In this document: positions 7,701-13,700 of the stretch, one piece after another
Position numbering within the stretch: position 1 is the stretch's first letter
Layout: every line of letters starts with the position of its first letter
Source of the DNA: Baffinella frigidus
Lineage: Eukaryota > Cryptophyceae > Cryptomonadales > Baffinellaceae
Assembly: GCA_026770585.1 (NCBI GenBank)
Contig: MU646727.1
Location: 91,612 to 106,242, forward strand
DNA: 14,631 bases
Direction: 5' to 3'
Notes under the pieces: generated by a model
Told to the model about the DNA's origin: nothing
The model's database searches: none
What the model saw: the letters and a program-made list of their open reading frames with translations, nothing else
Made by a program: the position numbers and the translations under genes

Positions 7701-10700
7701 CGCGCGCGAGGAGCTCGGCCTGCTGGACGGCATCGAGACCTTCGGTCTGCATTACTGTTAATGCTGATACGTTAGAGGCCCCCTAAACCTAGTGGTACAT
7801 TAGAGGCCCCATAATGTTACCAGAGAGGCCCCCTAGTATTACCAGAGAGGCCCCCTGATTTTCAGAAAGGGCCCCCTGAGCCATAAACGGTGAGATAGAT
7901 AGAGAGAGAGGCTCGATTTCCCGATCGTGACTCCTGACTGGACCGCGCGCGAGGAGCTCGGCCTGCTGGACGGGATCGAGACCTTCGGTATATCTTAGCA
8001 TCCCTTTTGAGACCTTCGGTATATCTTAGCATCCCTTTTGAGACCTTCGGTATATCTTAGCATCCTGTATATCTTAGCATTCCCGGAAGCCGTGGGTTCG
8101 TATTGTTATTACCAGAAACCTTTGGTCTGGCCTCCTCGACGGCTTCGAAACCTTCGGTATATCTTACTGTTAATGTTGATACGTTAGAGGCCCCCTAGAC
8201 CTTGTGATACATTAGAGGCCCACAAATGTTACCAGAGAGGCCCCCTGATTTTCAGAAAGGGCCCCCTGAGCTCGGTATCCCTTGAGTGGCGAGCTGGTCA
8301 AATTTGACCAGCAAGAGGTCCTAGGCAGGTCCTAGGGCCCTACTGTAGGGCGTATGGGCCTACTCGCCACTTGAGGGATATCTTACTGTTGCGTGAGTAT
8401 TATTAAGCAGGGAGGCCACCTAAATCCTGAAGCCGAGCCCGAGACTCGAACCCCTGATCTTATCTCAGAAAACGAGTTCTAAAACTCGTTTTCTTAAGTC
8501 AATTCCCCTATAAATTTGTCAACTTATGCGGAGAGTAAAGAATAAGTTGACGAATTTGTAAGGGGGTTGACTTAAGAAAACGAGTTTTAGAACTCGTTTT
8601 CTGAGATAAGATCCCTAGTCGCTCTCCTCGGGTCGCTCTCCTTCAGGATTTCCGGTTTTCCGGTTTTCATTTCCGGTTTTCCGGTTTTCATTTGCTCCCC
8701 CCCCCGATTCATTTGTACCAGAGAAGTGTCCATTTAAAACATTCAACGACCTTTACAACATTTTAAAAAACCGTAAAACCGGAAAATCGCACTTTCAAAA
8801 CGGACAACAATTACCGCAAACGCTCTACAGGATTTAGATTCCAAACCCTTCGGTCTGTCTTGCTATCGAAACCTTCGGTCCGTATTCGCACCACGTAAGT
8901 AGTATTGAGCTGAGAGGCCCCCAAAACCCTTACCCGAACCCCAAACCCTGAAGCCCCACACCCTCAAACCCGCACGCGAGCAGCCCTCCTTATCAGCATC
9001 GAGACTTTCGGTCTGTGTTAGCATCTCCCAGACCCTCAACCCTAATCCAGAAAGGCCGCCTGCACCCTCTCCCCTGAAACCCGGAACCCGGACCAGACTG
9101 CATCGAAAAATTCGGTCTATCTAACTGTTGTCAGATCGGTATTAGTATTGCCAGAAACCTCTGGTAGGTATTACTGTTACCCGAAACTTTCGGTCGGTAT
9201 TAGCATTACCAGAAAGGCCCCCTACACCCGAACTCGAACCACAAACCCTGAAACCAAACCCAAACCCCGAAACCTTAAAACCTCAAACCCATAAAAAAAA
9301 AAAAACCCTAACAACCAGGGATCGACAGCTGGGGGGAGATCGAGCGGGTGGTTACTGTTACCAAAATCCTTCGGTATTTGTTAGCATTGCCAGATCGGTA
9401 GTAGTATTACAAAAAAAACAATGGCATGTATTACTATTGCCTGAAACCTTCGGTCTGTCTTACTACTACTACCAGCGAAGCCCCCTGAACCCGAAACCCG
9501 AAATCCTAACCACCTCAACCCTACATTCTAAACCCTACCCCTTAACACGCTAAACCCGAAACCCTGCGGTGCCCAACCCCTTTCCCCACCCCGCAGGGAT
9601 CGGCAACTGGGGGGAGATCGAACGGGTGGTCGGGACCAAGACAAAGCCCGAGTGCGAGTTCCACTACTATGCCCACTACATCAACAACAAGACGGTGAGC
9701 CCTGAACCCCAACCCGAAACCCGAAACCTTGAACAAGAAACACAAAAACCGAAAACCGAAACCCTAAACTCTAAACCCGAAAGCCGAAAGCCTAAACCCT
9801 CAACCCGAAACCCGAAACTCTGAAACAGGGCGTGACCGGCTTCCCGATCCCCGACGTCGGGCGGTAAATCCTGAACCCTAAACCCTACACTTGCACTTCT
9901 TCCCTAAACCCCAAACCCTAAACCCTGGACTCTAAACCCTACACCCCAAACCCTGAACCCTAAACCCTAAACCCCAAACCCTAAACCCCAAACCCTAAAC
10001 CCTAAACCTCAAACCCTAACCCCTACTCCCATACAGTGCGGTCAGCAAGATGCAGTTCGTGAACCCCGGCCCCCCGGACGACTTCTCAGAGGTCAACCCT
10101 AAACCCTACACCCTGTACCATAAACCCTAAACCCTAAATCCTAAACCCTAAACCCTCCGGACGGCTTCTCCGAGGTAAACCCAAACCCTAGACCCTAAAC
10201 CCTGAGCCCTAAACCCTGAACCCTGAACCCTAAACCTTAACCCTGAAACAGTGTGTGGAGGCTTCCGTGGCGGGGGCGGGGCCGATTCCCGGGAAGATGA
10301 CCAAGAGCGAGTGGAAGAAGCACATGATCGATACCAAGCACGTGAGAGCCCCCTCCACCCCAAACCCGAAACCCGAAACCCGAAACCCGAAACCTCAAGC
10401 CCGAAACCCGAAAACCGAAACCCGAAACCCTTTTCCGGGCCCGACGTCGTCGAGTACTTGCCCGAAGCACATGATCGATACCAAGCAAGTGAGAGCGCGC
10501 TTCCTAAACCTACCGTAGTCCAATACACCCCTCAAACCCTGAACCCGAAACCCGAAACCAGAAACACTGAACCAGAAACTCGAAACACTCAATCCGAAAC
10601 CCGAAACCCGAAACCCTAAATCCTGAACGCGAAACTCTAACCCCTAGCCCCGCAACCCTCAACCCTCGGCGCAGATCACGCACGAGACCATCCGTTGTTA

Positions 10701-13700
10701 GTTCGTTGATCAGGTTATGGCTGGGTTTAGTTTTCAAGGTCTAAAGGGCTTAGGGTTTGGGGTTTAGGTTTCAAGGTCTAACCCAGGTGGGTGGTGAGCA
10801 GATCACGCGCGAGACCATCCGGTACTACTCTCGATACAGGTCCTAAAACAGGCCCTTGAGCCTTGAGTTGAGTGATACAAAAGTCTATGAGCCCTCAACC
10901 CTCAACCCTCGGCGCAGATCACGCGCGAGACTATCCGATACTATGACGACAAGCCGCCCGGGTCCGACGTCGTCGGGTGCGTGCCCCCCTCAACCCTCAA
11001 CCCTACACCCTACACCCTACACCCTACACCCTACACTGTACACCCTACACCCTGCACCATACACCATACACCCTACACCCTACACCCTAAACCCTGCACC
11101 CTACACCCTACACCCTACGCCCGACTGAACCCTACACCTGAAACCCGAAACCCGAAACCCTGCACTCCAAACCCGAAACCGAGACCCGAAACCCGAGACC
11201 CGAGACCCGGAACCATGCCTTAAACCCTGTGCCGCGAACCCTAACGCTGACCCCTAACCTAACAGGTACATGCCGGCACGCGGAGACTTTGACGTGGAGT
11301 GGGACCCCGAAACCCCCCACTCAACCCGACACCTGAAATCCGAAACCCGAAAACCCAGAACCCGAAACCAGGAACTCGAAACCATACACCGGAAACCCGA
11401 ATCCCTACAAACGAAATTCGAAACCCGAAACCCCTAAACCCTAACCCCTAACCTAACAGGCACATGCCGGCACGCGGGGACTTGGACGTGGAGTGGGACA
11501 ACGAACGCCTCACCCCAACCCCTAACACCATACACCATACACCCCTTACCCCCAAAACCATACACCCCAAACCCCTACACAATACGCCCCTAACCCCTAC
11601 ACAATACACCCCAAACCCCTACACAACACACCCCAAACCCTCAACCTTAACCCTACCCCTCTGACAATTTCCAACTCCCAAACCCTCAACCATAACTCCA
11701 AAACCCTCAACCTTAACTCCAACCCTCTCAACCCCTCCAAAACAGGTACATGCCCGCGCGTGGGGACTTCGACGCTGAGTGGGACAACGACGCCGAGCGC
11801 CTCACCCTAACCCCTAACCCCATACACCCCTAACCCCTGACCCCTAACCCCTGACCCCGAACCCCTAACCCCTAACCCCGAACCCCTAACCCCTAACCCC
11901 CATACACCATACACCATACACCATACACCCTAAACCCTAAACCCTAACCCCAAACCCCTCAACCCTAAACCCTAAACCTTAAACCCTAACCCCTGATCCC
12001 TATTTCCCCCCAAACCCATAACCTGACAGGTTCATGCCAGCGCGCGGAGACTTTGACGTGGAGTGGGACAACGACGCCGAGCGCCTCATCTGCGACTGTG
12101 TCTTCGACGAGAAGAAGGACACCGACCAGGCACGTCCCCGCTCGAAAGTTGCCGGATTTGTACCGCGGGCGCGGCGTGTCAACTTAAGGATAGTCCGCTG
12201 GGGATTCGAAGGGAGGGACAACGGCGCCGGGCGCCTCATTTGCGACTGTGGCTTCGACGAGAAAACAAGGACACCGACCAGGCACGCATTTCATCAGTCT
12301 ATTTGGTCTCACGAATTTGGTGCGCCGGGGCTCTTTTCCGCTCCAAAGTTGACGGGTTTGTACCGCGAACCCGGCGTGTTGTTAACTTAGGAATAGTTGG
12401 TCAACCTGGCTAGGGACAACGACGCCGAGCGCCTCATTTCGACCAAAAGAAAAGAACCACCAACCCTCACGGGCTGAGCAAATCGATGATTGGGGATTTT
12501 CAATTCCCAGGCAAAATGGCTCCACGGACGCCGGATTCCGGCGGCTTCCAAGGGAAATGCGTGACCTCAAATTCGTCGATTTGCTCGGGTTGTGAGGTTT
12601 GGTGGAAGGACACCGGCCAGTCGAGAATCTTATGCGGGAACGGGTTCATGTTAGATCGCCCTTTATGCTATCTTAGGGGCAGAATGTGTGCTGTAGCAAA
12701 GCTATGTCGAGGCTAAGATAGCAAACCCCGGGCTGTGCTACGCTGGGGTGGGGAGGGGTGTGCTGCGGTGTGCTGGTCTGTGCTGAGGGGGCTGGGGGGT
12801 ACTGAGGGTTGCCGGGAACCCTAAACCCTAAACCCTAAACCCTAAACCCTAAACCCTAAACCCTAAACCCTAAACCTGGCCGAGGGCTGCCAAGGGCTGC
12901 TGAGGGGTTGGGTCAGGTGCTGAGAGGTGCTAGGGGTGCTGTGATATGTTGTGGTGTGTGGCTGTTCTGTGCTGAGGGGTGTCTTAGGGTTTAGGGTTTA
13001 GGGTGCCGGGTTTAGGGGTGCCGGGTAGGGTTAAGGGTTAAGGGTTTACACTGATGTGGGCTGAGGGGTCCCGTGTTCTGTGATCTTCGCTCTATCGACC
13101 AGCTGACAGAGCCAAGGGTGTAGGGTGTAGGGTGTAGGGTGTAGGGTTCAAGGTTTAGGGTTTAGGGTTCCCGTTTTCCCCCTGGGTCAGGACAAGGAGC
13201 TCAAGAACAAGGTGCTGGAAATCTACAAGTGGAAGCTATGTCGAGGCTAAGATAGCAAATCCCGGGCTGTGCCACGCTGGGGTGGGGTGGGGTGGCTGTG
13301 ATACGAGGTGGTGTTTAGCTAATCTGTGCGGATGTTTGGCTGATCTGTGCCGTTTTTTTGGCTGATCTTGCCGCTGATCAGTTTGGTTGATCTGTGCCGC
13401 TGTTTGGCTGATCTGTGCCGTTTTTTTCCTGGGTCAGGACAAGGAGCTGAAGAACAAGGTGCTGGAAATCTACAACTGGAAGCTGGAGGAGCGTCAGCGC
13501 CGCAAAACCTTCATGTACCCCCTAACAAACCCCGTGTAACCCCTAACAAACCCAAACGCCAACCTCTGAACCTCATCTCCGTAAAAGTATTAATTAATTG
13601 CTTTTAGTGCAACGAAATTTACTACACAAACGCTTTATTATTACTTGTATGAGCAAATCGTGTAGTAATTTTCGTTGCCAAAAGCAATTAATTAATACTT

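Noticed and set aside
10148-11320. Minus-strand frames rich in GFGFRVSGFGF
   Set aside because: Simple reverse translation of the same heptamers, with no independent support.
6207-11664. Long plus-strand open frames rich in NPKPETRNPKP or TLNPKP
   Set aside because: They are translations of CCCGAAA and CCCTAAA heptamers and cross the exon-intron junctions inferred from ADA2 homology. No real repeat protein is indicated.
11266-12129. Exon 11 copies as mutually exclusive exons
   Set aside because: Copies 1-3 have acceptors but no donor and run into heptamers, so they cannot replace exon 11 as spliced cassettes.
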